Source of the DNA: Parabacteroides distasonis ATCC 8503
GTDB lineage: Bacteria; Bacteroidota; Bacteroidia; Bacteroidales; Tannerellaceae
Direction of reading: 5' to 3'
Assembly: GCF_000012845.1 (NCBI RefSeq)
Contig: NC_009615.1
Coordinates: 2,137,501-2,201,500 of the forward strand
Length of the DNA stretch: 64,000 nt
Shown here in pieces: positions 1 through 10,349 of the stretch; positions within the stretch are counted from its first letter, which is position 1; the number at the start of each line of letters is the position of its first letter. Below the pieces are notes generated by a model. The model saw only the letters and a list, made by a program, of their open reading frames with translations. It did no database searches and had not been told where the DNA came from. The translations under genes were made by a program, and so were the position numbers.

Positions 1-985
<985 letters not shown>

Positions 986-1125
986 CTTGACGCACGGGTT
1001 GATATATCTTAAGCTCGCTCTACTTGTTTCTTCTTTTTGATGTCCAACATGTCAAAGATCCTTCTTACTGAGCCCGACTGTCGTCGGGACGGGATTGGCT
1101 GATGCCTATCCCTCTCAATAAACTG

Positions 1126-1199
1126 TGGAGAATAACGGATTCGAACCGTTGACCCTCTGCGTGCAAAGCAGATGCTCTAGCCAGCTGAGCTAATCCCCC
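1126..1199 (-). tRNA. tRNA-Ala (TGC anticodon), rRNA spacer
   Basis: The reverse complement folds as a cloverleaf: acceptor arm GGGGGAT/ATTCTCC, D-loop TAGCTCAGCTGG, anticodon loop with TGC, and T-arm with GGTTCGAATCC. The 3' CCA does not appear to be encoded. It sits in the 16S-23S spacer beside tRNA-Ile, the common bacterial arrangement. Confidence 0.97.
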
Positions 1200-1209
1200 T
1201 CATTCGGAG

Positions 1210-1283
1210 TAGTCCCAGGCAGAGTTGAACTGCCGACCTCTACATTATCAGTGTAGCGCTCTAACCAACTGAGCTATAGGACT
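1210..1283 (-). tRNA. tRNA-Ile (GAT anticodon), rRNA spacer
   Basis: The reverse complement gives acceptor AGTCCTA/TGGGACT, D-arm TAGCTCAGTTGG, anticodon loop CTGATAA with GAT, and T-arm GCAGTTCAACTCTGC. It lies 10 bp from tRNA-Ala and is co-transcribed with the rRNAs. Confidence 0.97.
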
Positions 1284-1433
1284 GTCAACTTTGCCAAGAC
1301 TTACGTCCCAGCTTCATCTTTTTCTCTCCGACCGGCCTCCCGGTCTGTAAGATCTATATATAAACATAATCTCAACAGCAGCACAAGGCGATCAATACCT
1401 CGTATGACCTCGGTACGGAATCCTGAAGCTCCA

Positions 1434-2960
<1,527 letters not shown>

Positions 2961-3131
2961 TAAATTGTTTCTTAATATCCTCGCTCCGGAATCCGTTATT
3001 GTAGTCCAAAGTCATACTCTATTGACGGTATCGATCCGGAAAATTAATTTTCCTAATACTTGTACTACTTGTTGAATTATGTAAATCTCTCAAAGAACTC
3101 TTTTGTCGCTTTCGTTTTGCGAACGTGGATG

Positions 3132-3164
3132 CAAAGATAAGGACTTTTATTTTAAACCTCCAAA
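3132..3164 (-). promoter_or_regulatory. rRNA operon promoter, proximal
   Basis: On the minus strand a TTTG (3161-3164) lies 21 bp upstream of TATCTTTG (3132-3139). This is the Bacteroidetes -33/-7 promoter form. It is the nearer of two promoters about 170 bp upstream of 16S. Confidence 0.75.
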
Positions 3165-3235
3165 TTATTTCGGAACTTTTTTTCTAAAAGTTTGTTTCAT
3201 CATTTTGTACCGGCGTTCTCTCTCGAATGCGGGTG

Positions 3236-3267
3236 CAAAAGTAGTGTTATAAAACATAACCTCCAAA
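3236..3267 (-). promoter_or_regulatory. rRNA operon promoter, distal
   Basis: On the minus strand TTTGGAGGTT starts the -33 element (TTTG, 3264-3267), followed after 20 bp by TACTTTTG (3236-3243). The proximal promoter also has TTTGGAGGTT at its -33 end, so the two look like a duplication. Tandem promoters are usual for rRNA operons. Confidence 0.75.
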
Positions 3268-3348
3268 CTTTTTCGGAATTATTTTTCAAGTTTTTTTCAC
3301 GAGGGGGATCGCGTACATTGAGTAATACGTCGATATCCATTCTCGGCT

Positions 3349-3386
3349 CACGTGGCCCACCACGTGGCCTCACGTGTCACCACGTG
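3349..3386. repeat. Four CACGTG palindromes at helical spacing
   Basis: CACGTG occurs at 3349, 3361, 3371 and 3381, that is at steps of 12, 10 and 10 bp. The cluster is upstream of the rRNA promoters, in a 993-bp stretch (2961-3953) with no credible gene. Spacing near one helical turn would put the sites on one DNA face. No binding protein is known to me. Confidence 0.6.
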
Positions 3387-3522
3387 CACTTAAAACAAGT
3401 GCTCCACGAGTACATTTGCACGTATGAAAACGACAAAAACGATCTTGGCCCCGATAGGAAATCACACAGAAAAAACGGCTTTTAGCTCATGAAATCATGC
3501 GAAATGCACTTGGTTTTAGTGC
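3386..3522. repeat. Two related GCACTT/AGTGC dyads
   Basis: GCACTTAAAACAAGTGC (3386-3402) is a 6-bp-arm dyad. GCACTTGGTTTTAGTGC (3506-3522) is nearly its reverse complement, so the two sites could also pair with each other over about 100 bp. The function is unknown. They lie in the same gene-free region as the CACGTG cluster. Confidence 0.45.
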
Positions 3523-3658
3523 TTTCGGATCACGTAAACGTGGGTAAGGACCCATTATATCGCCCCCCAAAGACCCAAAAAGCCGAAGAGGGAAGAACCA
3601 CACAAACAACTGTATATCCACATGTTAAGGCATCAGGAAAATTCCCCGGTAAAAATCC

Positions 3659-3805
3659 TAGGGCGCAAAAGGCGCATCTTTACGCTTTCAAAGAAACATT
3701 TTTAGAAAAATAATATTTACATCACTCTACAGACAAGAGGGGTATAAACGTTATTTACAGAAAAAGTTTTAGAAACATACGTAAAGATGCGCCCCTTGCG
3801 CCCTA
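3659..3805. repeat. 147-bp element bounded by 26-bp inverted repeats
   Basis: The left arm (3659-3684) starts TAGGGCGCAAAAGGCGCATC and the right arm (3780-3805) is its reverse complement at 24 of 26 positions. The interior is AT-rich and non-coding. The form resembles a small non-autonomous inverted-repeat element, but no target-site duplication is evident, so mobility is only a possibility. Confidence 0.55.
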
Positions 3806-3843
3806 ACCTATCAGCAACATCCCTAATACGGGATACAAAAAAG

Positions 3844-3916
3844 TCAATGGGACACGGCCGTAAAGTCATTGAGAAACCATCTCTATTCCATTGACTTTAC
3901 CACCGTTTCCCATTGA
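3844..3916. repeat. Imperfect 29-bp inverted repeat downstream of nucleotidase
   Basis: The arm at 3844-3872 (TCAATGGGACACGG...) pairs with 3888-3916 at about 24 of 29 positions across a 15-base loop. It lies 37 bp beyond the stop of the minus-strand nucleotidase. It could stabilise the mRNA end, but it has no T-run and is not a standard intrinsic terminator. Confidence 0.5.
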
Positions 3917-3953
3917 GATACTATCGCAAACCAGACACTTCAAGGACGGAAAC

Positions 3954-5684
3954 TCATTCCCCGAAAAGATACTTACAATCCCGTTCAGCCGCCGGTCTCG
4001 TCCAATCCTGAGGGATCATCTGCCATTGGTTTAAAGGTTGTGGGCTAAGTACGCCCTTTTCCTTTATATATTGAATCATATAATAACGGAGGTCTTTATC
4101 GGTCGAATGAATGATACGACTCTTTAACTCGTCTTGGGGAATGCCGGCCCCTTTCGTCAATAGCTCGCCTCCTCCGTTACCCCGGTAAGAGTTGAGAGCT
4201 ACCTTATACGTTTTATTCTCGTCGAAAGGCTTACCATCCGCCATTTTCAAGATCGTGATCTTCTCGCCCTTGGGTTTCGTTACATCCACGGTGTAAATGA
4301 TACCGGCCGCAGAGTCAAAGTTAAAACTGAAGTTGACGAACGAGGCGTAATTCTCCTGTCCTTTCTTTCTCTCTTTCAATAATAAGAGATGATCGTCCGG
4401 AGATTTCATCCGGTTGGTCCACATAGCGTACGATTCCTCCAAGAAGCCTTTGATCTCGGCTCCCGTCAAATTCATCGTATAAAGCATATTCTCATATTTG
4501 TAAAGACTGAACATATCGCTGATCGTGATATCCCCTTTATCTATTTTTGCGTCAAAGGATAACGGGGCGGCAAAAGAGACGTCCGCACCAGTCAACTCCA
4601 ATTGTAAAGAGTGAATAAAATCAATAAAAGCGGATGGCCCAAAGTAAGCGGGACGGGTCGCGATACTCTCCGTAAAAGTTCCCACCTTCTCGGAGACAAA
4701 ATCATTCACCGCTTTGTATTGCGGAGCGAATTTCTCCATAAACTCCTCGCTAGGCTCCAACTTATCCACATCCGTCAAAACACCCGATACTTTTTTGTCC
4801 AAAACCTTTCCATGCTCCATCTTTAACACGACATCAACGGAACCGACTACACGCCCATTACTTGCCGGATTTATCAGTAACACGGAATCTCCCTCGATAT
4901 TCGCCACCTTACCACAATACCGGCGATGATCATGCCCCATCATAACCACATCGAAGCCCGGAATGCGCTGGGCAACCTCCATCGACGCATCCTCACGGTA
5001 CTGGCCAGACATGGTACGAGCCTCGTTTCCCGCATGAAAGATACCTACCACAACATCCGGCTTCTCCTTCTCCTGAATGATCTTCATCCATTTACGGGCC
5101 GTCTCTTCCATATCGGCGAAATAAAGACCTTGCCACAGAGTCTCCGGCAACCATACAGGAATAGCCGGAGTAATCATCCCCAGTACAACGATCTTCACAC
5201 CGTCACGCTCAAATACCTCATAGGGCTTTAAATAGGTCTCCCGGTCGGAGGTACGGATAATATTGGCACCCAAGATTGGGAAATCACATTGTTTGATCCA
5301 ACGATCGAAAACGGCATGGCCAGCCTCTACATCATGGTTACCCATATTTCCCGCATTGTACCCCATATAATTCATCATGGCCGAAGCTATATGCGTAGAG
5401 ACCGTATCCATGAAATTGTAATAATACGCCGAAGGTTGTCCTTGCAAGATATCGCCATTATCCAATAGCAAAAGGTTATCGCCATACGCCCGGCGTTCTT
5501 CTTGCACGAACGAATATACCCGTGCCAGACTTCCTCCCCACTCCCGCTGCTCGATAAAATTATACGGGAAGAAATTTCCATGAATATCACTGGTTTCCAA
5601 TAATTTCAACTTTACTTCCTTCGTTGTCGCCGACAGACCGAGAGCGACCAGCAGCAATAAGGCAATTGAATAAACTCGTCTCAT
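3954..5684 (-). CDS. 5'-nucleotidase / 2',3'-cyclic phosphodiesterase family protein (UshA-like)
   Basis: A 576-residue exported metallophosphatase. An N-terminal signal peptide (about residues 1-20) precedes a calcineurin-like domain with the dimetal motifs DIH (33-35), DNGD (75-78), GNHD (115-118), FHAGN near 216 and GHDH (250-253). The C-terminal half is a 5'-nucleotidase substrate domain with NSYRGNGGGELL near residue 500. The family hydrolyses nucleotides or cyclic nucleotides in the periplasm and supplies nucleosides; the exact substrate is not readable. Length and domain order match the family. It starts 18 bp after the rhamnosidase-like gene and is probably co-transcribed with it. The start is fixed by the signal peptide. 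Confidence 0.9.
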   Translation of the reverse strand: MRRVYSIALLLLVALGLSATTKEVKLKLLETSDIHGNFFPYNFIEQREWGGSLARVYSFVQEERRAYGDNLLLLDNGDILQGQPSAYYYNFMDTVSTHIASAMMNYMGYNAGNMGNHDVEAGHAVFDRWIKQCDFPILGANIIRTSDRETYLKPYEVFERDGVKIVVLGMITPAIPVWLPETLWQGLYFADMEETARKWMKIIQEKEKPDVVVGIFHAGNEARTMSGQYREDASMEVAQRIPGFDVVMMGHDHRRYCGKVANIEGDSVLLINPASNGRVVGSVDVVLKMEHGKVLDKKVSGVLTDVDKLEPSEEFMEKFAPQYKAVNDFVSEKVGTFTESIATRPAYFGPSAFIDFIHSLQLELTGADVSFAAPLSFDAKIDKGDITISDMFSLYKYENMLYTMNLTGAEIKGFLEESYAMWTNRMKSPDDHLLLLKERKKGQENYASFVNFSFNFDSAAGIIYTVDVTKPKGEKITILKMADGKPFDENKTYKVALNSYRGNGGGELLTKGAGIPQDELKSRIIHSTDKDLRYYMIQYIKEKGVLSPQPLNQWQMIPQDWTRPAAERDCKYLFGE

Positions 5685-5702
5685 ATCAGGATTTTAGATA
5701 GA

Positions 5703-8129
5703 TTAATGACGCGAAGATAACGAAATAACCTGTTCGCCCGGTTTCAACGGGATTTCTTTTCCATCCCAGATAAATATACCCGTAGTACCTTCCGGCAAGA
5801 CCAGACGGGCGGTTCCCTCACCTCTCTCATCCAATTTATAAACGGCGGTCACGCTTCCAAGCGGATGTGGGATCGTACCGGAAACCTCCTTCAGTTTTCC
5901 CAAAGACGGAGCGATCCGTATCTTCCTAAATCCGGGAGCATCGCTATCTATCCCCAACAAGATCCGGTAAAACTCGATATTCGGACTGGCTCCCCAAGCA
6001 TGGCAATCAGAACGGGATGGCTCCGGCATCTCGGCCCATGTGGTCAATCCCAACGCCATCTGATCCCGCCATATTTGTAAGTTATCCAAGAACTGATCCC
6101 CTAAACCGGAAGCTTTCAACGCTTGATTCAAGTAATAACGGAAATAGATCGTACACTGGATCAAGCTCGTATCCGCCAAGGTTTGGTTCATCACCTTTAC
6201 GGCCTCCTCCCCTTTCGTAACCCCAGTTAGAATCGCCAAGGCATTTACATGCTGGGAATAGCCACGATGATCCTGCGTATCGGCGAATAGATTACGGTCA
6301 GCGTCCCAATATTTCGGGCGGATCGTCTTACGCATCTCGGTAGCGATCTTCCGGTAATGATCCGCCATGGTAGGGAGGCCGATCGCTTGTTCCATCTCCG
6401 CCGCAAACTCCAAGGTCATTATATACATCAAATCTTGGAGCGCTGAGTTTCCCTCTTTCTCCCGTATCGGCTCGCCATAATCAAAACCGGCCGCCCAATC
6501 CACGAAGAACCAATGAGGAACGTAGGACAAACTATAATCCGGCTTCAACCATTGCTCGTACCACGACAAAACCTGACGGTAAGCGGGAAGCAAGGTCTTC
6601 ATGTATGCCTCATCCCCACGGTACATCCAATAATCGTGCCCCATACAAATCCACCAGAGAGAGAACGAGGATATAAACTGATGTACGCTAGACGGATATC
6701 GGCTCATCGTAATCCCTTCCGCCACCATGGACTGCCGTCCTTGCTCTATGGCATTCTTCACCATATAAGGGTCTGATGTATTATACATGGAAATCATTGC
6801 CTGTATGCGTGTATCCCCGAAATATTGCAGTTGCTCGTAATACGGGCAGTCCATATACGTCTCATTGGCGCACAGACGGGCGGTACGCCATCCTATCTCG
6901 AGCATACGGCCCAGCTCCTCATGTCCCGGAGCGGAGAAAGTGGTCTCGTTACGGAAAGGATAGGCGGAGAAAGTCCCATACATATCCTCGATCACCAAAG
7001 GCTCGGAAGCCGTCTTCACTTTCAACTCCACATATCTCCATGTACGCCACCACAGGGACGTGAAGAGACGATTATCTCCCCCATCAGCCAGTATCTTATC
7101 CCCGTACCCGATAAACTGCTTATCCGTCAACTCGTCCCGATGTCCCTTGCCATTCAACGCATACGATTTAGTGGTCGATTCCTCTTCTTGCTTATAGAGG
7201 GCTTCCGAATAACCGATATGGATCTCGGCCTCCTTTCCTTTGCTGAAGGCTAAGGAGAAATAACCCGTCGTCAGGTAATCATTATCCAGAAGCAAGCGGA
7301 CCTCCGTATTCGCCGGGATCGTCAAAGCTTTTGGCCAGTAAGGAAATCCTTGCGGGCATTCGATCCCTTCCGACCGGCGGAGCTTGGCCAGACGCTCGAT
7401 CCGGCTGTCCATCGGAGGTATCGGGCTAGGAACCAGCAACCGTCCCGGGTAATCTCTCGATCCTTTCGTGGCACCCTCCATGCCCCGTACGGCCTTCTCC
7501 CATTTCCTGTCGTCGTAATCCGGTTGTTCCCAGCCCCAAGGATAAGCGGAGGCTTCCAGTTCCTCGCCCGGGCCAGCCACGTAATACCCCAATACCTGCC
7601 ATTCGGTCCAAGGAGCATACGCCTTATTACGCAGGCAGACCCAAGTGGTATCCGTATTTACCACCGCCTCATGCCCCGTATTGCCTTGCAGGATAAAACC
7701 CGTCTGATCGTAACTGATCTGGGCGACAGGTTTACGCTCGGCATAATTCCAGACAACGGAGGCCAGCGTATTCTTCCCTTTCCTCAGATAAGGAGCCAGA
7801 TCCACCGTCTCGAAACTCCAGTTATAGATATCCCCACGGGCCGGACCCAAGGATACCAATTTCCCGTTTACATATAATTTATAACGGTTATCGGCGGAAA
7901 CATGGACGATAAACCGGGAAGGAACCACCTCCAGATCGAACGATTTACGAAAATGATAGACCCCATATACATTCGGAGCCTCACCCGGGTAGGAGATCCA
8001 ACGGGCTTTCCATCGTCCCTCGAAAAGAGAAGGATCGATCTTCTCCTGATTATACCCTTTCAGGCTAATCTGGGAGGAAAGGGAGAAGGCTTGAAACACA
8101 AAAAGCAAAAGGAATAAATAGGTTTTCAT
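5703..8129 (-). CDS. GH78-like alpha-L-rhamnosidase
   Basis: An 808-residue secreted glycosidase with signal peptide MKTYLFLLLFVFQAFSLSSQ. An N-terminal beta-sandwich with the rhamnosidase features KARWISYPGE (41-50) and KLYVNGKLVSLGPARGD (84-100) is followed by an (alpha/alpha)6 barrel carrying DCPYYEQLQY (427-436), the region holding the GH78 acidic residues. A C-terminal beta-sandwich closes the protein (HPLGSVTAVYKL). The family releases terminal L-rhamnose from plant or bacterial glycans. No SusC/D pair is adjacent, so this is not a typical polysaccharide utilisation locus. It has its own promoter and is followed by the nucleotidase. The substrate is uncertain. Confidence 0.85.
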   Translation of the reverse strand: MKTYLFLLLFVFQAFSLSSQISLKGYNQEKIDPSLFEGRWKARWISYPGEAPNVYGVYHFRKSFDLEVVPSRFIVHVSADNRYKLYVNGKLVSLGPARGDIYNWSFETVDLAPYLRKGKNTLASVVWNYAERKPVAQISYDQTGFILQGNTGHEAVVNTDTTWVCLRNKAYAPWTEWQVLGYYVAGPGEELEASAYPWGWEQPDYDDRKWEKAVRGMEGATKGSRDYPGRLLVPSPIPPMDSRIERLAKLRRSEGIECPQGFPYWPKALTIPANTEVRLLLDNDYLTTGYFSLAFSKGKEAEIHIGYSEALYKQEEESTTKSYALNGKGHRDELTDKQFIGYGDKILADGGDNRLFTSLWWRTWRYVELKVKTASEPLVIEDMYGTFSAYPFRNETTFSAPGHEELGRMLEIGWRTARLCANETYMDCPYYEQLQYFGDTRIQAMISMYNTSDPYMVKNAIEQGRQSMVAEGITMSRYPSSVHQFISSFSLWWICMGHDYWMYRGDEAYMKTLLPAYRQVLSWYEQWLKPDYSLSYVPHWFFVDWAAGFDYGEPIREKEGNSALQDLMYIMTLEFAAEMEQAIGLPTMADHYRKIATEMRKTIRPKYWDADRNLFADTQDHRGYSQHVNALAILTGVTKGEEAVKVMNQTLADTSLIQCTIYFRYYLNQALKASGLGDQFLDNLQIWRDQMALGLTTWAEMPEPSRSDCHAWGASPNIEFYRILLGIDSDAPGFRKIRIAPSLGKLKEVSGTIPHPLGSVTAVYKLDERGEGTARLVLPEGTTGIFIWDGKEIPLKPGEQVISLSSRH

Positions 8130-8164
8130 ACAAACACGGTATTATTTGAGATTAACGATCCGAA

Positions 8165-8194
8165 CAAAGGTACAAAAAAAGAGAAAGCGCCAAA
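8165..8194 (-). promoter_or_regulatory. Promoter of the GH78-like gene
   Basis: On the minus strand TTTG (8191-8194) lies 18 bp upstream of TACCTTTG (8165-8172), 36 bp before the ATG. The -33 element is inside the stem of the terminator of the preceding gene. Confidence 0.6.
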
Positions 8195-8219
8195 AGAACT
8201 TTTGCCTTTTGACGCTTTC
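8174..8219 (-). terminator. Intrinsic terminator after the flavodoxin/ferredoxin gene
   Basis: On the minus strand GAAAGCG(T)CAAAAG pairs with CTTTTGGCGCTTTC across a 9-base loop, then CTCTTTTTTT follows. It lies 31 bp after the stop of the gene ending at 8251. Confidence 0.85.
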
Positions 8220-8250
8220 CCTCACAATATACCGGATACCCGGTCCTCCA

Positions 8251-9039
8251 TTAGAAGAATATCTCCGGCTCCCGGCGTGCGCTAAAGTTCTTATGGAGCA
8301 TCGCCGTGTAAGGAGTATCGAAAGTACGTGCGCCCTCGGGACACTCTTTCACGCAGGCGCAACATTTGATACATAGGTTCGGGTCGCTATACATACCCTC
8401 GTCTGCCAAGGATATCGCATGTGTAGGACACACATCCACGCAATACTCACATTGCGTACATAAATCGTTATCCGTAACAGGAGCTTGAGGAGTGGAAGGG
8501 CCTTTCACCCGATACGGGAAATTACCTTTCACCTCCAAGGCGGACAAGCATTCCATGCAGGAAACCTTCTCCAGCTCCTCGATAATCTTTTTCCCGAATT
8601 CCGTAGCCTGCTTAAGATCCGACTCGTCCGGACGCCCCTCGGCAATGGGCATCCCCTTGCGGCTGAAAGAATGCTCGCCGATAAACGCTCCGGCAGCCAC
8701 AGGTACGAACCCCTGCTCCGACACTAAATCACAGAGCTCTTTCAAGGCATCCTCATAATCCCGGTTCCCATACAATACCACGGGGACTACCGGCGCATGG
8801 TGGGCAGAACGGAACATGCGAAAACGTTCCATGGCAGTCTCCGCCACACGGCCACCGTATACAGGAGCGGCTATAATCGTCAGCTCATCATCAATATACT
8901 CTTCCATATCCAGACTCTCACAAGTGACATCCGACTCGGACATCGAAGTGGCACCCATTCCTTCCGCTATCGCGTAAACGATCTTGGCGGACGTGTGTGT
9001 CGGAGAAAAATAAATTAAATGTATGTTACTATATTTCAT
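8251..9039 (-). CDS. EFR1-type flavodoxin/ferredoxin fusion protein
   Basis: A 262-residue cytoplasmic electron-transfer protein. Residues 1-155 form a flavodoxin-like fold with a phosphate-loop FSPTHTSAK (11-19). The C-terminal part holds two [4Fe-4S] motifs: Cys 194, 197, 200, 204 and Cys 223, 226, 229, 233. Such EFR1-type proteins are common in anaerobes; partners are mostly unknown. It begins 5 bp after the TlpA-like gene, so the two are one transcript ending in the terminator at 8174-8219. A link to the nearby IorAB, which needs a ferredoxin, is plausible but unproven. All eight cysteines are present. Confidence 0.88.
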   Translation of the reverse strand: MKYSNIHLIYFSPTHTSAKIVYAIAEGMGATSMSESDVTCESLDMEEYIDDELTIIAAPVYGGRVAETAMERFRMFRSAHHAPVVPVVLYGNRDYEDALKELCDLVSEQGFVPVAAGAFIGEHSFSRKGMPIAEGRPDESDLKQATEFGKKIIEELEKVSCMECLSALEVKGNFPYRVKGPSTPQAPVTDNDLCTQCEYCVDVCPTHAISLADEGMYSDPNLCIKCCACVKECPEGARTFDTPYTAMLHKNFSARREPEIFF

Positions 9040-9044
9040 GATTC

Positions 9045-9554
9045 TTATTTTAACGCACCCTCTATTTTAGTCATTAACTCAGCAAATTCCTCATCGGTAT
9101 AGCCTTTGCTCGTATAAATGATCTTCCCGTCTTTTCCGACCAAATAGCCACGAGGGATCAAGTTCTTGGCGAAAGCGCCGAAAATAGCCCGGTCCTTATC
9201 GGGATACAAAGGAAAATCGAAGCCTTTTTTCTCGTTATATTTCTGTAGATCGGCATCGGAATGCTCACGCCCGATCACCAAGAGAACGAAGTCCTTGTTG
9301 TTCTTGTATTTCGGCCAGAGGGTTTGTTGGACAGCGGCCAATTCTTTTTGGCAGGGAGGACACCAAGTGGCGAAGAAATTCACGAGGATCACTTTTCCCT
9401 TTAACGAAGCGGACTGCAACTTACTCCCGTTGTCGGAAACAATCGTAAATGACGGCATGGTATCACCGACCTTCACGATATCGGAATTATCCTCCTGAGC
9501 TTTGCCTACGAAAGCCAATAACGCTAGTAAACTAGCCAATAAATACTTCTTCAT
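9045..9554 (-). CDS. TlpA-family thiol:disulfide thioredoxin-like protein
   Basis: About 169 residues starting at MKKYLLASLLALLAFVGKAQ, an export signal. The thioredoxin-like domain has the redox motif WCPPC (Cys 65 and 68) and the cis-proline region NLIPRGYLV. It is typical of AhpC/TSA-TlpA proteins that reduce disulfides in the periplasm. The frame stays open to 9620, but a -7 box (9588-9595) falls inside that extension, and the signal peptide begins at 9554, so the short form is chosen. A start four codons earlier (9566) is possible. It is co-transcribed with the flavodoxin/ferredoxin gene. Confidence 0.85.
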   Translation of the reverse strand: MKKYLLASLLALLAFVGKAQEDNSDIVKVGDTMPSFTIVSDNGSKLQSASLKGKVILVNFFATWCPPCQKELAAVQQTLWPKYKNNKDFVLLVIGREHSDADLQKYNEKKGFDFPLYPDKDRAIFGAFAKNLIPRGYLVGKDGKIIYTSKGYTDEEFAELMTKIEGALK

Positions 9555-9587
9555 AACCTTAATCATTTCTCGTTTAGGATTCAGCGA

Positions 9588-9595
9588 CAAAGATA
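9588..9595 (-). promoter_or_regulatory. -7 box upstream of the TlpA-like gene
   Basis: TATCTTTG on the minus strand matches TAnnTTTG and lies 34-41 bp before the chosen start. A TTTG at 9611-9614 is only 15 bp further, shorter than usual, so the -33 element is unsure. Confidence 0.5.
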
Positions 9596-9701
9596 CATTA
9601 AAATTCTCATCAAACCGCATAATTCTAAGGCTTACGAAAGTTCTACGATGCTGTACCTACCCCTCGACAGCTCTTCTAAAAGTTCTAGGGGGTTAGATGT
9701 T

Positions 9702-9739
9702 AAAAAAAACGTACGTGAAACCCGGAGATGTCACGTACG
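9702..9739 (-). terminator. Intrinsic terminator of iorAB
   Basis: On the minus strand CGTACGTGA (9739-9731) pairs perfectly with TCACGTACG (9718-9710) and is followed by TTTTTTT. It lies 29 bp after the iorB stop. Confidence 0.88.
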
Positions 9740-9767
9740 CTGATACCATGCAAACCCGGAGAAAGAT

Positions 9768-10349
9768 TTACCGCAGACTTTGCGCTAAGTCATAACCGGC
9801 TTTCAATGCCTTTAGGTTCATATTAACTATATCCTCGCCCTTACGACCGAATATCTGACGGATTCCCGCCTCGATCTTATCATACTCGATCCCGATAAAT
9901 GGGGTAGCAGCCCCCAGCATCACGATATTGGCGGCACGGACAGAACCCGCTTCCTTGGCGATCTCCTCCACGTCCAATACGACCTTGTGAGGGAGCTTGT
10001 CCAACTCGGCGTTCACTTTCTCGATCTCCGGATAGTTCGGGATGTTCACGAACGGACGGGAGTTCGTCACCAGCCAACCCTCTTTCTTCAGGTAAGGCAG
10101 ATAACGCAAGCTCTCCATCGGTTCCAAGGAGATGATCAAATCGGCGTGGCCCTTCGGGATCAAGTCCGAGGCGATCGGCTCGTCGGAAAGACGCAGGTTA
10201 GACTGCACGTCTCCACCCCGTTGACTCATACCGTGTACTTCCGCTTGCTTCATATACAGACCTTCTTTTAAGGCGGCTTCTCCAATAACGGCGGCGATAG
10301 AAAGGATACCCTGTCCTCCTACACCTGATAGTATAATATCTGTTTTCAT
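9768..10349 (-). CDS. iorB: Indolepyruvate:ferredoxin oxidoreductase beta subunit
   Basis: A 193-residue gamma-type 2-oxoacid oxidoreductase subunit, with DIILSGVGGQGILS just after the start and EVHGMSQRGGDV soon after. With IorA it oxidatively decarboxylates aryl pyruvates to aryl-acetyl-CoA, reducing ferredoxin. The start at 10349 is chosen because its ATG overlaps the iorA stop (ATGA, 10346-10349), a translational-coupling arrangement; the upstream in-frame ATG at 10391 lies inside iorA. The gene is followed by a strong terminator. Confidence 0.92.
   Translation of the reverse strand: MKTDIILSGVGGQGILSIAAVIGEAALKEGLYMKQAEVHGMSQRGGDVQSNLRLSDEPIASDLIPKGHADLIISLEPMESLRYLPYLKKEGWLVTNSRPFVNIPNYPEIEKVNAELDKLPHKVVLDVEEIAKEAGSVRAANIVMLGAATPFIGIEYDKIEAGIRQIFGRKGEDIVNMNLKALKAGYDLAQSLR

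Noticed and set aside
3659..3805. Insertion sequence
   Set aside because: There is no transposase frame inside; only the inverted ends are seen.
7350..7877. 175-codon plus-strand open frame
   Set aside because: It is antisense to the GH78-like gene, with no promoter or domain.
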